From positions 62,001-126,000 of the forward strand of contig NZ_RKRG01000003.1 of NCBI RefSeq assembly GCF_003814835.1: a DNA stretch of 64,000 nucleotides, in the 5' to 3' direction. This document shows positions 54,838 through 63,776 of this stretch, piece by piece. The notes under the pieces were generated by a model. That model made no database searches. It was not told where the DNA came from and saw nothing but the letters and a program-made list of their open reading frames with translations. The position numbers and the translations under genes were made by a program. Within the stretch, counting starts at the first letter, position 1; each line of letters starts with the position of its first letter. This DNA comes from Methanobrevibacter gottschalkii DSM 11977 (GTDB lineage Archaea > Methanobacteriota > Methanobacteria > Methanobacteriales > Methanobacteriaceae).

Positions 54838-56064
54838 CTATATTAATTTAATCTGGTCATAATGAATTCCATGGAACTTTTCTCTGTCAATCTCAGGTAA
54901 TTCTAAGTAATTTTCTAATTTGAATTTATCAAACTTGGATCTTTCGCTATTGTCTACATAAACACTTATGTCAGGTATATTAAATCTTGCTTTACTTAAT
55001 GCACCAATAATATTTGATATTTTTGTCAATGGATATAATTTTCCATCTACATTAACTTGTGTTTTCATTTCATCAAAACGAGGGTATTCAGCAATATTTA
55101 TAAAAACATAATCTTTATCAAGACCATAATCTTCAGCAATTTCTTCTTCAGCTTTTCTTAATGTTTTTGCTTTGATTTTATACATTTTTTCAGGAAATTT
55201 GAAATTATTGAGCCTTATTGTTTTCACTCTTTTCATTATGCGTCTATTGTCTAATCTGTTCATAATGTCATTTGCAAATGTATTGTCGCAATGTCTAAAT
55301 ATGCTAATCATGTCGGTATCGTCATATTTGTAAATATCCTTTTCATTGATTATTTTCTCATCAATAATCTTTTTTAAAGCTCTTCTAAACATTGAATTGA
55401 CGATTCTAGTTGTGTGGTGTTGGTAAACACTAGGGTACATGAAGTATCTTGAAACAAGAGCTCCTTCAGCAGCTTGAACTCCTTTAATATCTAATATTAA
55501 TCCATTTTCTAATTTCAAATTGGATATAATCCTTTCATAGTCTATAATGCCATATGCAACACCGGTATTATGTGAATCTCTTAAAAGATAATCCATTCTA
55601 TCAACATCCAGTTCACCAGAAACGATCGGGCCAAGATATCCTTTTCCATTAACAATATCTACAATTTCATTAACATCGAATTTTTCTTCAAGTAATTCTC
55701 TCATGGATGTCTTAGTGACAACAAATTTTGTTAATTCTTCATGAGGAACCGATAGAACTCCTTCGGATACATGTGAAAACGGACCGTGGCCAATGTCATG
55801 TAATAATGATGAAGATCTGATTAATTCTATCTCATCTTTTTTCAAATCAAGTTCTTCTGCAAGTTTTGATCCTAAATTCATTGTTCCAATTGAATGCTCA
55901 AATCTAGTATGGGTTGCACCGGGATAAATTAAGCTAATCAATCCCAACTGTTTAATTCGTCTTAGGCGTTGGAATTGCGGCATATCCATAATTTTTACTT
56001 CAAAATCGTTTAGGTTAATATCTCCATAGACACTATCTCTGATAAATTTCTTTTTTTCACTCAT
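54838..56064 (-). CDS. HD-domain phosphohydrolase (dGTPase/SAMHD1-like, COG1078)
   Basis: 408 residues from ATG 56064 (AGAGGA lies eight bases upstream). HD motif and ligands: GATHTRFEHSIGTMNLG, SLLHDIGHGPFSHVSEG, and later VDRMDYLLRDSHNTGVAYG, the arrangement of SAMHD1-like dNTP triphosphohydrolases. Substrate not shown. An upstream ATG at 56097 overlaps the neighbour. Confidence 0.9.
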   Translation of the reverse strand: MSEKKKFIRDSVYGDINLNDFEVKIMDMPQFQRLRRIKQLGLISLIYPGATHTRFEHSIGTMNLGSKLAEELDLKKDEIELIRSSSLLHDIGHGPFSHVSEGVLSVPHEELTKFVVTKTSMRELLEEKFDVNEIVDIVNGKGYLGPIVSGELDVDRMDYLLRDSHNTGVAYGIIDYERIISNLKLENGLILDIKGVQAAEGALVSRYFMYPSVYQHHTTRIVNSMFRRALKKIIDEKIINEKDIYKYDDTDMISIFRHCDNTFANDIMNRLDNRRIMKRVKTIRLNNFKFPEKMYKIKAKTLRKAEEEIAEDYGLDKDYVFINIAEYPRFDEMKTQVNVDGKLYPLTKISNIIGALSKARFNIPDISVYVDNSERSKFDKFKLENYLELPEIDREKFHGIHYDQIKLI

Positions 56065-56077
56065 TTTATCAGTCCTC

Positions 56078-56365
56078 TTAATTTTCGTATGTTTCAACCC
56101 ACTGATTTGTATAATTCAAATTGGTCATGTTATAATTAGTTTTATTTGTAGTAATATTTGTAGTGTTATTTGTTTCAACTTTCGGAAGAATAGTCGGGAC
56201 TTTATTAATGTAGTTCGGTTCAAATGAATCATTTTTGATGGGAATCAATTTGTATGAATCAGGCGAATCACTTATTATTAGACTAGCAAATGCAGAACTA
56301 ATACCGAATGCAAGTAGTGCAATAACCATAAATACAATTAATTTCGCTTTAACTGAGCCTTTCAT
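56078..56365 (-). CDS. Small secreted or anchored protein of unknown function
   Basis: 95 residues. N-terminal hydrophobic segment KAKLIVFMVIALLAFGISSAFASLII; the rest is polar with many N-x-T sequons (TNNTTNITTNKTNYNMTN), as in exported archaeal glycoproteins. First gene of the HD/ubiX/cbiT/mobA operon; ends 13 bases before the HD gene. Confidence 0.6.
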   Translation of the reverse strand: MKGSVKAKLIVFMVIALLAFGISSAFASLIISDSPDSYKLIPIKNDSFEPNYINKVPTILPKVETNNTTNITTNKTNYNMTNLNYTNQWVETYEN

Positions 56366-56693
56366 AATAACACTTTTTTTTAATTTTAGTTAGTATTTTG
56401 TTTATACTAGTATTATCTTTTTAAAAAGCTTATATTTAATATTTTCTTAAAATATTAATTTTTAAACTTATAATTCCATTAATTTGGAGCGAATTTATAT
56501 TATTTTTACTAATCACTCTTTGAGTTAGCAATTTTATTTTTTTGTATTTGATATCCAGGTTATACAAAGGTTTATATACGATGTGGTTCAATAGTCTTAT
56601 GTAGGAATAATACTTCCGACATATTACTTCCGATAATATAGTTGAAATGAATATCGGATAAAATTTATAATTTAATTTAAGAGATTTGATATA
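56366..56693. promoter_or_regulatory. Divergent promoter region before amt, with NrpR-type operator
   Basis: No gene. TATA-like AAAGGTTTATATACG near 56565-56580. The operator is listed next. Another inverted repeat, CCGATA near 56630 and TATCGG near 56654, lies between operator and amt. Confidence 0.6.
56604..56617. promoter_or_regulatory. NrpR operator (GGAA-N6-TTCC)
   Basis: GGAATAATACTTCC matches the operator of the methanogen nitrogen repressor NrpR. It sits about 27 bases downstream of the TATA element, over the expected start site. NrpR represses nitrogen genes when ammonium is plentiful and 2-oxoglutarate is low. Confidence 0.75.
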
Positions 56694-57911
56694 ATGGTTA
56701 TGTTTAGTGCGGGTGACACTGCTTGGGTTCTTGTTTGTACACTTCTTGTACTTTTGATGAGTATTCCGGCAGTAGCATTCTTTTATGGAGGATTAAGCAA
56801 AAGAAAAAATGTTCTTAATACAATTTTTTTAACTTTTATTGCATTTTCAATAATTAGTGTAATATGGGTTATTTTTGGTTATCAATTTGCATTTGGATCA
56901 GATATTAATGGATTAATAGGTTCACCAACTAATTTCTTCTTACAAGGAATTGGAATTGATGACTTAAGTGGATCAATTCCAACATTATTATTTGTCATGT
57001 TCCAATGTGCATTTGCAGGATTAACTTGTGCAATTATGTCTGGAGCTTTGGTTGGAAGAATGAAAACAAAAGCTTGGGTTATTTTCACTGTATTGTGGGT
57101 ATGTCTTGTTTATGTCCCTATTGCTCATTGGGTATGGGGAGGAGGATGGCTAATGCAGATGGGTGCACTTGACTTTGCAGGTGGTGCGGTAGTTCACATT
57201 AACTCAGGTATTTCAGCATTGGCTGTTGCATTAGTATTAGGAAGAAGAAAAAACACATCATTAATTCCACATAACTTAGGATATGCTGTTTTAGGTGCAG
57301 CACTACTCTGGTTTGGATGGATGGGATTCAATGGAGGATCAGGCTTAGCAGCAAATGGACTTGCAGCAAATGCAATAATAGTATCTAATGTTGCAGCAGC
57401 AACTGGTCTTATTGTTTGGACAATTATTGATACATATCTTGTTGGAAAACCAACAGTTTTAGGTGCAATCTCTGGTGCGGTTGCGGGACTTGTAGGTATC
57501 ACTCCGGCAGCAGGATTTGTTGATGTATATGGAGCATTAATTATTGGTGCTGTAGCTCCATTAGTATCTTACTTTGCAGTATATTACTTAAAACCAAAAC
57601 TTGGTTATGACGATGCATTAGATGTATGGGGAATACATGGTATGTCTGGTGTGTGGGGTGCAGTTGCAACTGGTATATTTGCAGTGCCTGCAGTAAATGA
57701 AGCAGCAGGATTGATTGCTGGAAACGCAAATCAGGTTGTGATTCAAGTGATGAGTGTTGTAGCTACAATTGTTTATGCATTTACAATAAGTTTTATTCTT
57801 GCTAAAGTGTTAGATAAAGCTATGGATGGAATTAGAGTTGAAGAAAGTGATGAAATTGGTGGATTAGACAATAATCTTCATAAAGAATCTGCATATAATT
57901 TCAATTCATAA
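56694..57911 (+). CDS. amt: Ammonium transporter Amt
   Basis: 405-residue, eleven-helix channel for ammonium. [59 protein letters not shown] with the pore His, [19 protein letters not shown], and [21 protein letters not shown] with the second pore His. Followed eleven bases later by glnK, its regulator. NrpR operator upstream. Confidence 0.97.
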   Translation: MVMFSAGDTAWVLVCTLLVLLMSIPAVAFFYGGLSKRKNVLNTIFLTFIAFSIISVIWVIFGYQFAFGSDINGLIGSPTNFFLQGIGIDDLSGSIPTLLFVMFQCAFAGLTCAIMSGALVGRMKTKAWVIFTVLWVCLVYVPIAHWVWGGGWLMQMGALDFAGGAVVHINSGISALAVALVLGRRKNTSLIPHNLGYAVLGAALLWFGWMGFNGGSGLAANGLAANAIIVSNVAAATGLIVWTIIDTYLVGKPTVLGAISGAVAGLVGITPAAGFVDVYGALIIGAVAPLVSYFAVYYLKPKLGYDDALDVWGIHGMSGVWGAVATGIFAVPAVNEAAGLIAGNANQVVIQVMSVVATIVYAFTISFILAKVLDKAMDGIRVEESDEIGGLDNNLHKESAYNFNS

Positions 57912-57921
57912 GGTGGTTTAA

Positions 57922-58260
57922 ATGAAACGTATCGTTGCAATTATAAGACCTGAAAAATTTGAAGATGTTAAAAGAGAATTAATCGAAGTCGGCTGTGAGG
58001 GAATGACAGTTTCAGAGGTAAAAGGAAGAGGAAGTCAAAAAGGCATAAGGGAATCCTACAGAGGTTCAAATTTTTGCATTGACCTAATTCCAAAAACACG
58101 TATTGAAATTGTTGTCAATGATGACAGATTAGATTTAATTGTTGATAAGATTATTGAAGGAGCTTATACAGGAAACATTGGGGATGGAAAAATTTTCATA
58201 CAATCTGTTGATAATGTAATTAGAATTAGAACAAATGAACATGGGGATGAAGCTGTGTAG
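57922..58260 (+). CDS. glnK: Nitrogen regulatory PII protein GlnK
   Basis: 112-residue PII protein that plugs Amt when nitrogen is abundant. MKRIVAIIRPEKFEDVKREL, T-loop GRGSQKGIRESYRGS with Tyr46, and the C-terminal signature DGKIFIQSVDNVIRIRTNEHGDEAV are all present. Co-transcribed with amt. Confidence 0.96.
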   Translation: MKRIVAIIRPEKFEDVKRELIEVGCEGMTVSEVKGRGSQKGIRESYRGSNFCIDLIPKTRIEIVVNDDRLDLIVDKIIEGAYTGNIGDGKIFIQSVDNVIRIRTNEHGDEAV

Positions 58261-58300
58261 TTCAATTGAATTTAACTAAAAATATTTTATCCACTTTCTG

Positions 58301-58335
58301 GGAAATAATTTTTTTAAATTATTTTCCTTTTTTTA
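58301..58335 (+). terminator. Hairpin terminator after glnK
   Basis: GGAAATAATTT and AAATTATTTTCC form an 11-bp stem with one bulged T, followed by TTTTTTTAT. It lies 40 bases past the glnK stop. Confidence 0.6.
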
Positions 58336-58450
58336 TGAATGCTGCTTTCAAAATTAAATTCATTCATGCAAATGTTTATTTATTTTTCAATCGAATCATT
58401 GTTCGATTTTATTAAAAATCGATTTTGGAATTTTGGCTGACACTTAAAAA

Positions 58451-59062
58451 TTAATAATCAATAACCACACCGTTGACATCAGAAATATCTACCCATGTTG
58501 TTATACCTTTGATTTGATATAGTGCTCCATCAATATACTCATATGAAATATTTTTGTTGTCACTTATTAAATGAACTTTATTTTCATCAATTTTGTCAAC
58601 CCTTTTAATAATTCCACCATATTCCTTAGATTCTGCAACAACAATATCACCAACTTCAAAATCATGAGTTTTATTTACTAAAACTGTTTGTCCGTTTTGT
58701 AATGTTGGAAGCATTGATGTTCCGTCAACATGGACAATAATTGGGATCTGATCATGTCCTAAACTTGAATCAATGTTTATTTCAGCATCTTCAAGACCAT
58801 GTTGATAACAAAGCTTTTCTACTCCATTTTTTAAAGTTTCCACATCGGATGTTGTATTATTCATAACATTTAATGTATAACTACAGATATCTTTGTTTAA
58901 ACTGTTAGAATCGATATCTTCAAAAGTTTGTGTTTCAACACTTACATTTTCCCCATCAAGATAGATGTTTACAGTATTATTAAACAGATTCATTCCAAAA
59001 ATAATGATAATCAGAATAAGTATTATTAAAGCTAAAATATTTTTTTTAGCCATTTGAATCAT
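58451..59062 (-). CDS. S26 family signal peptidase-like protein
   Basis: 203 residues. N-terminal transmembrane helix (ILALIILILIIIIFGMNLF), then an extracellular region and an S26-like catalytic core: Ser116 in HVDGTSMLPTLQNG and Lys153 in GGIIKRVDKIDEN. Could process signal peptides or another secreted substrate. ATG 59062 overlaps the aroD stop by four bases (ATGA); ATG 59053 is an alternative. Confidence 0.82.
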   Translation of the reverse strand: MIQMAKKNILALIILILIIIIFGMNLFNNTVNIYLDGENVSVETQTFEDIDSNSLNKDICSYTLNVMNNTTSDVETLKNGVEKLCYQHGLEDAEINIDSSLGHDQIPIIVHVDGTSMLPTLQNGQTVLVNKTHDFEVGDIVVAESKEYGGIIKRVDKIDENKVHLISDNKNISYEYIDGALYQIKGITTWVDISDVNGVVIDY

Positions 59063-59736
59063 TCATCCATTATATTTAAATTCATATTGAGTAATGCTTT
59101 CATAGTTTCGATGTCAATTTGTCCTGGGGCTGTAACATCACTCCCGGCTGCAAATGTAATTGGTGAATCAAATTTTGAAGCCATAATGCGAGTATAGCTT
59201 CCCAATTCACCCATAGAAATGGCAATTGTATCTTTACAATGGGAAAGAACGGCTAAGATTGTTAAAGTGTCATCAAGGTTTTGTGGCATAAATGCAACTT
59301 TGGCAATATCTCCCAATTCCTGTTCTTTTTCAACAATATATGTTATTTCACTTAATTTGGGTGTTTTTTCAAAATCATGATAAGAAATTATGGTTGTAAC
59401 TCCAGTGTCATGAATTTTATTAATGTATTCGTCGTTACTTTGAAGTTCAATGTCCACATAATCAACTAAATCACAACATTCATATAATATGTTAAATCTT
59501 TCTTCCTCTGTTCCTTTAAAAAATCCACCTTCTGTAATTATTCTGTTAGTAGCAATAATTGGAAAATTAATTTCTTCAATTGTTTGTTTTATTTCACGAA
59601 TATTTGGATTTTCAAGAGCATCAATTCTGAATTCTAAAACATCTGCTCCCTTTTTGATACAGTCATTAGCTACTTCAATTACATTTTTATAATCATTTTG
59701 AAAAATTGGAATTGCGATTTTTGTCTGAGAATACAT
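59059..59736 (-). CDS. aroD: 3-dehydroquinate dehydratase, type I
   Basis: 225-residue shikimate enzyme. Catalytic residues of the type I barrel: E35-F-R37 (DVLEFRIDAL), H120 (ISYHDF) and Schiff-base K146 (KVAFMP), then SMGELGSYTRIMASKF and the C-terminal APGQIDIETM with the conserved Gln. Lies with an S26 peptidase; aroA is near 31 kb. Confidence 0.95.
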   Translation of the reverse strand: MYSQTKIAIPIFQNDYKNVIEVANDCIKKGADVLEFRIDALENPNIREIKQTIEEINFPIIATNRIITEGGFFKGTEEERFNILYECCDLVDYVDIELQSNDEYINKIHDTGVTTIISYHDFEKTPKLSEITYIVEKEQELGDIAKVAFMPQNLDDTLTILAVLSHCKDTIAISMGELGSYTRIMASKFDSPITFAAGSDVTAPGQIDIETMKALLNMNLNIMDE

Positions 59737-60121
59737 TAATTATTTATAACTTATTTCTATTAATTAAAGTTTATTGTAGATTATTGCTTTTTTAAAAACT
59801 TGCAGGATATTTTTCTGATATTCAGCTTGTTTTAATTTCATTATGAGCATTTGTTTAAAATATTAATTAGTTTTTTATATTTTTATTTAAATATTATATT
59901 CTATAATGGGCATTAAATGCATCATTAAGCTATTTTTTTTAAACATGGAATTTTTAAATCTAATTCATGATGTGCTGGTTATATAAAATTTAAATCAGAC
60001 AATTTTTTTTTAAATTAGCTCAAATTGATAAATAATACTTAAATAAATTAAATAACAAATAATATATCAATAAAATTTAATATTTTATTTATTTCAAAAA
60101 TCAATTATTCAAGGTGTTAAT
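59737..60121. other. Gene-free divergent region upstream of the sucD operon
   Basis: Very AT-rich, about 385 bases. Nothing structured is seen beyond candidate TATA elements (TTTTTTATATTTTTATTTAAATATTATATTC near 59870-59902 and TTATATAAAATTTAAATC near 59979-59996). AAGGTG at 60111-60116 is the ribosome binding site of the next gene. Confidence 0.4.
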
Positions 60122-60847
60122 TTGAAAATTACTGCAATAGGTGCAGATATATCAAAAAACGATGTATCTTGCAGTACTATGCTAGTAGAAAATATTGAAA
60201 AAAGCCTTTATAAAGTTAAAAAATTAGGTGCAAGAGATGTTGCTTTAACTAATGTCACAGGTGATGATGTTGTTGTAAGCGCATTTGTTGAAGATGATTT
60301 GCTTGAAATTGTAAATGAAGGTATTGTTAATGTTTTAAAAGAAAGTGCAGAGAACTTAGGGGATTTATCTGGAATTTCACAAACTCCTGAAGGTGCTGGT
60401 GAAGGAATTTCATATGCCGAATCAACTGTTAGAAAAGATAGATATCCTGATGCTATTGTTTTAGGTTTTGATACATATGGGGGGGAACCATTTGTTGCAG
60501 ATGTTGCTAATTCAACCATCGATGCTGCAAAAGGCATGAAAAATTTAACTGATGTTTCGGATTACATCGAATCTAAAATAAGAAAAATACCTGGTGTCGG
60601 TTATGTTTCACCAGAAACCGATGATCCTGTTGTTGTAGCTACCGTTGAAAATATAGAATCTGTTGGTGTAATAGCTAGTGCAATGATTGGGGCTGCACTC
60701 GGAAATAAAAATGTGTATTTAGTTAAAAGAGGAACAACTTGTAATGTATTACCAGGTAGTGTAATATTTTCAGCTACTGCATTTATGAATGGGAATATAA
60801 TTGATTTGGCTGTTCCATTTGAAAATAAAACTAGGATATTAAGATAG
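60122..60847 (+). CDS. Conserved protein of unknown function upstream of sucD
   Basis: 241 residues, TTG start with AAGGTG five bases before. Pattern MKITAIGADISKNDVSCSTMLVENI, GARDVALTNVTGDDVVVSAFVEDD, ISQTPEGAGEGISYAES, AIVLGFDTYGGEPFVADVANSTIDAAKGMKN, and VKRGTTCNVLPGSVIFSATAFMNG. No transmembrane segment; mixed alpha/beta. No family recognised from memory. Twelve bases before sucD, so in one operon with sucD and hmgA. Role unknown. Confidence 0.75.
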   Translation: MKITAIGADISKNDVSCSTMLVENIEKSLYKVKKLGARDVALTNVTGDDVVVSAFVEDDLLEIVNEGIVNVLKESAENLGDLSGISQTPEGAGEGISYAESTVRKDRYPDAIVLGFDTYGGEPFVADVANSTIDAAKGMKNLTDVSDYIESKIRKIPGVGYVSPETDDPVVVATVENIESVGVIASAMIGAALGNKNVYLVKRGTTCNVLPGSVIFSATAFMNGNIIDLAVPFENKTRILR

Positions 60848-60859
60848 GAGCTATTAATC

Positions 60860-61723
60860 ATGATTTTATTAAATAAAGATACAAAATGTTTAGTTCAAGG
60901 AATAACTGGCAAACAAGGTTCATTCCATACAGAACAAATGTTAAATTATAATACTAATATTGTTGCAGGAATTACTCCTGGTAAGGGCGGACGAATGTTT
61001 TTGGACCAGATTCCAATTTTTAACTCAATAGAAGAAGCAAAAGAAGAAACTGACATTAATGCTTCAATTATTTTTGTTCCTGCAAAATTTGCAAAAGATG
61101 CTGCATTTGAAGCAATAAGACACTTGGATTTAGTTGTTATTATTTCAGAACACATTCCAGTTCATGACAGTATGCAGATTATGGCATATGCAAAACAAAT
61201 GGGAACAACCATTATTGGTCCAAATACTCCGGGAATTATATCTCCGGGAATTGGCAAATTAGGAATCATGCCTACTCATATCTTTAAAAAAGGTAATGTC
61301 GGCTTAATTTCAAGAAGTGGTACATTAACATATGAAATTGCTAATGAACTTACTAATGCTGGAATCGGTCAGAGTACAGCAGTAGGTATTGGTGGGGATC
61401 CGGTAACTGGGGATAATTATGTGGATATTTTAAAAAGATTTGATGAAGATAAGGATACTGATGCTGTTGTTTTAATTGGTGAGATTGGAGGAACAGCAGA
61501 AGAAAGAGCTGGAAAATTCATTGCTGAAGAAATGACCAAACCTGTTGTATCTTACATAGCAGGAAGAACTGCACCTCCAGGTAAAAGAATGGGGCATGCT
61601 GGAGCTATTATCCAAGGGAATTCTGGTACTGTTGAAAGCAAGACCAGAGCTTTAAATGAAGCTGGTGTTGAAGTAGCAGCAAAACCGTCTGAAATTGTAA
61701 ATTTACTTAAAAAGGTTATGTGA
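60860..61723 (+). CDS. sucD: Succinyl-CoA synthetase alpha subunit (ADP-forming)
   Basis: 287 residues. Rossmann start NKDTKCLVQGITGKQGSFHTEQM, VFVPAKFAKDAAFEAI, GPNTPGIISPG, and the phosphohistidine region GKRMGHAGAIIQGNSGTVESK. In methanogens it works in the incomplete reductive TCA path. The beta subunit sucC is not in this window. It overlaps hmgA's start. Confidence 0.95.
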   Translation: MILLNKDTKCLVQGITGKQGSFHTEQMLNYNTNIVAGITPGKGGRMFLDQIPIFNSIEEAKEETDINASIIFVPAKFAKDAAFEAIRHLDLVVIISEHIPVHDSMQIMAYAKQMGTTIIGPNTPGIISPGIGKLGIMPTHIFKKGNVGLISRSGTLTYEIANELTNAGIGQSTAVGIGGDPVTGDNYVDILKRFDEDKDTDAVVLIGEIGGTAEERAGKFIAEEMTKPVVSYIAGRTAPPGKRMGHAGAIIQGNSGTVESKTRALNEAGVEVAAKPSEIVNLLKKVM

Positions 61724-62925
61724 TGTCAAATCAGGAAATTATTGATAAATTATTAAATGGTGAAATGAAACTTTATCAGGTGGATAGGGAAGTTTCAGCA
61801 AAAGAGGCAACAGATATTAGAAGAGAATTTTTAGAACAAAAATATTCTATTAAATTAGATAATATCTCAAATTATACTCTTGATATGGAAAGAGCATCTG
61901 CTCGTAATATTGAAAATTCCATTGGAGTATTACAACTTCCAATGGGTATAGCAGGACCATTAAAAATCAATGGTGAATGCTGCAGTCGTGAAGTATTTGT
62001 ACCCCTCGCTACATCTGAAGGAGCACTTGTAGCTTCTATTAATAGGGGTGCATCAACTATTACTGCGTCTGGTGGTGCAAATGTAAGAATAACCTCAGAT
62101 ATTATGACTCGTGCACCAGTAATTAAGTGTGAAGGTGTGGGTGATGCATTAAAAATTAAACAATGGTTTATTGATAATTTTGATGAATTAAAATCTATTG
62201 CGGAAAGCACAACTTCTCATGGTAAATTAATCAAAATTGATCCTATTTTAATAGTTGGAAGTTATGTTTATCCAAGATTTGTTTTTTCAACTGGGGACAG
62301 TATGGGAATGAATATGGTAACAATAGCTTCTGAAAAAATTTTAGATAAACTGGCACAAGATACTAGTGCAGTTCATGTGGCATTAAGTGGTAATGTTTGT
62401 GTTGATAAGAAACCTGCTGCGATAAACATTGTTGAAGGAAGAGGAAAAAGTGTTATAGCAGATATATTGGTGCCAAAAGATATAGTGTTAAAAAAGCTTA
62501 AAACAACTGCTGAAGCAATTGTTGAAGTGAACATGGCTAAAAATTTAATTGGTTCGGCAGCAGCTGGAAGTATGGGATTTAATGCACATTATGCAAACAT
62601 GGTTGCAGCAATATTTTTGGCAACTGGTCAGGATCCTGCTCATGTTGCTGAAGGTTCATTAGGTATTACAACAGCAGAAGATAGGGATGGAGATTTATAT
62701 TTTTCTGTTAATCTGCCGGATTTGCCAGTAGCTACTGTTGGTGGAGGAACAAGTCTTGAAGTTGCTCATGAGGGATTGGAGATTCTTGGTGTTGCAGGTT
62801 CTGATAAAGCACGTGAATTTGCAGAGATTGTTGCATGTACTGTACTTGCAGGTGAATTATCTCTTGTTGGAGCATTAGCTGCAGGACACCTTGCAAGAGC
62901 TCATCAGGAACTTGGAAGAGGATAA
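61723..62925 (+). CDS. hmgA: 3-hydroxy-3-methylglutaryl-CoA reductase
   Basis: 400-residue NADPH enzyme making mevalonate for archaeal isoprenoid lipids. Catalytic residues: Glu in ATSEGALVASINRG, Lys in SGNVCVDKKPAAIN, Asp in ATGQDPAHVAEGS and His in HLARAHQELGRG. ATG 61723 (overlapping the sucD TGA) preferred over GTG 61720. Length and motifs match the archaeal class I enzyme. A 68-codon gene begins one base after its stop. Confidence 0.96.
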   Translation: MSNQEIIDKLLNGEMKLYQVDREVSAKEATDIRREFLEQKYSIKLDNISNYTLDMERASARNIENSIGVLQLPMGIAGPLKINGECCSREVFVPLATSEGALVASINRGASTITASGGANVRITSDIMTRAPVIKCEGVGDALKIKQWFIDNFDELKSIAESTTSHGKLIKIDPILIVGSYVYPRFVFSTGDSMGMNMVTIASEKILDKLAQDTSAVHVALSGNVCVDKKPAAINIVEGRGKSVIADILVPKDIVLKKLKTTAEAIVEVNMAKNLIGSAAAGSMGFNAHYANMVAAIFLATGQDPAHVAEGSLGITTAEDRDGDLYFSVNLPDLPVATVGGGTSLEVAHEGLEILGVAGSDKAREFAEIVACTVLAGELSLVGALAAGHLARAHQELGRG

Positions 62926-62926
62926 T

Positions 62927-63133
62927 ATGGATGATTTTCTTGATGAATTATATCCGGAAATCACTCTTGAAACTGAGGATATTGTAATGACAATATCATT
63001 AAAAAAAGATTATTCTCAGACTAAAGATGTTAATGTGAGAAAAAAGGAATTTATAAAGGATTTAAATGATTTTATAAAAGAATTTGAAGAGACTTCGGAA
63101 TCATTGGAGTTTATGAGATATTTTGATGATTAG
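62927..63133 (+). CDS. Small charged protein of unknown function
   Basis: 68 residues from ATG 62927 (AGAGGAT upstream, one base after the hmgA stop). DDFLDELYPEITLETEDIVMTISLKKDYSQTKDVNVRKKEFIKDL: acidic, no membrane segment. Overlaps the 3' end of the convergent DUF116 gene by four bases. Fourth gene of the sucD operon. No family recognised. Confidence 0.6.
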   Translation: MDDFLDELYPEITLETEDIVMTISLKKDYSQTKDVNVRKKEFIKDLNDFIKEFEETSESLEFMRYFDD

Positions 63134-63768
63134 TATTTTGAGTCTAATTTTTCGAATATTTTCTTAATATTTACTTTTGTTTCAAAACAACCTGTTTTTT
63201 CAAGCAAAACTCCTTGAGGGCAAAAATCAGATAATAACATCATCATCTGGTTCAAATCTTCATGACAAGCCACTCCAAGCACGGCTTTGAACTTGTTTTC
63301 TTTAACTATTTTTTTAACAAAACTGGATCCTGGAACAATATACATTTTATATCCCATTGGTTCGGCTTTTTTCTTAACGACACCAATTGAACATAATCCG
63401 CATTCAGTACAGTTTAATCCTTCTTTTTGGAGTGTTGCAGGACAATTTTTATGTCTTAAACAGTGGGGTAGGAATATTAATGTTTTTTCAGAGGGTATTG
63501 ATCTAAATTTTTCTTTGTTCAATTCATCTCTTACTTTAATTGAGATATCATCAATCAAGTATTCATCAAGTTTTAAAAAGTTTGCTATTGATTTGAACGG
63601 GAAGTATAGGGAATCAACAACAAATAAAATAAATCTTGGAAATTTAATTTCATTTTTCCTAGCTATTAAAACTCCTAAAACTAATATGACAATGAATAAT
63701 ATTATAATGAGGATTGCTAAAAAAACTACAAGCTGTCCTAAGAATGTATAGAATGAATCAAAAATCAT
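63130..63768 (-). CDS. DUF116 family membrane protein
   Basis: 212 residues. N-terminal transmembrane helix (QLVVFLAILIIILFIVILVLGVLIA). C-terminal part has Cys motifs CLRHKNCPATLQKEGLNCTECGLCSIG and GVACHEDL, FCPQGVLLEKTGCFET, typical of DUF116, perhaps Fe-S binding. Starts eight bases after the partial gene upstream. Confidence 0.85.
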   Translation of the reverse strand: MIFDSFYTFLGQLVVFLAILIIILFIVILVLGVLIARKNEIKFPRFILFVVDSLYFPFKSIANFLKLDEYLIDDISIKVRDELNKEKFRSIPSEKTLIFLPHCLRHKNCPATLQKEGLNCTECGLCSIGVVKKKAEPMGYKMYIVPGSSFVKKIVKENKFKAVLGVACHEDLNQMMMLLSDFCPQGVLLEKTGCFETKVNIKKIFEKLDSKY

Positions 63769-63776
63769 ATTTTAAC

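Noticed and set aside
63287-63751. 154-codon plus-strand frame across DUF116
   Set aside because: Antisense to the DUF116 gene with conserved Cys motifs.
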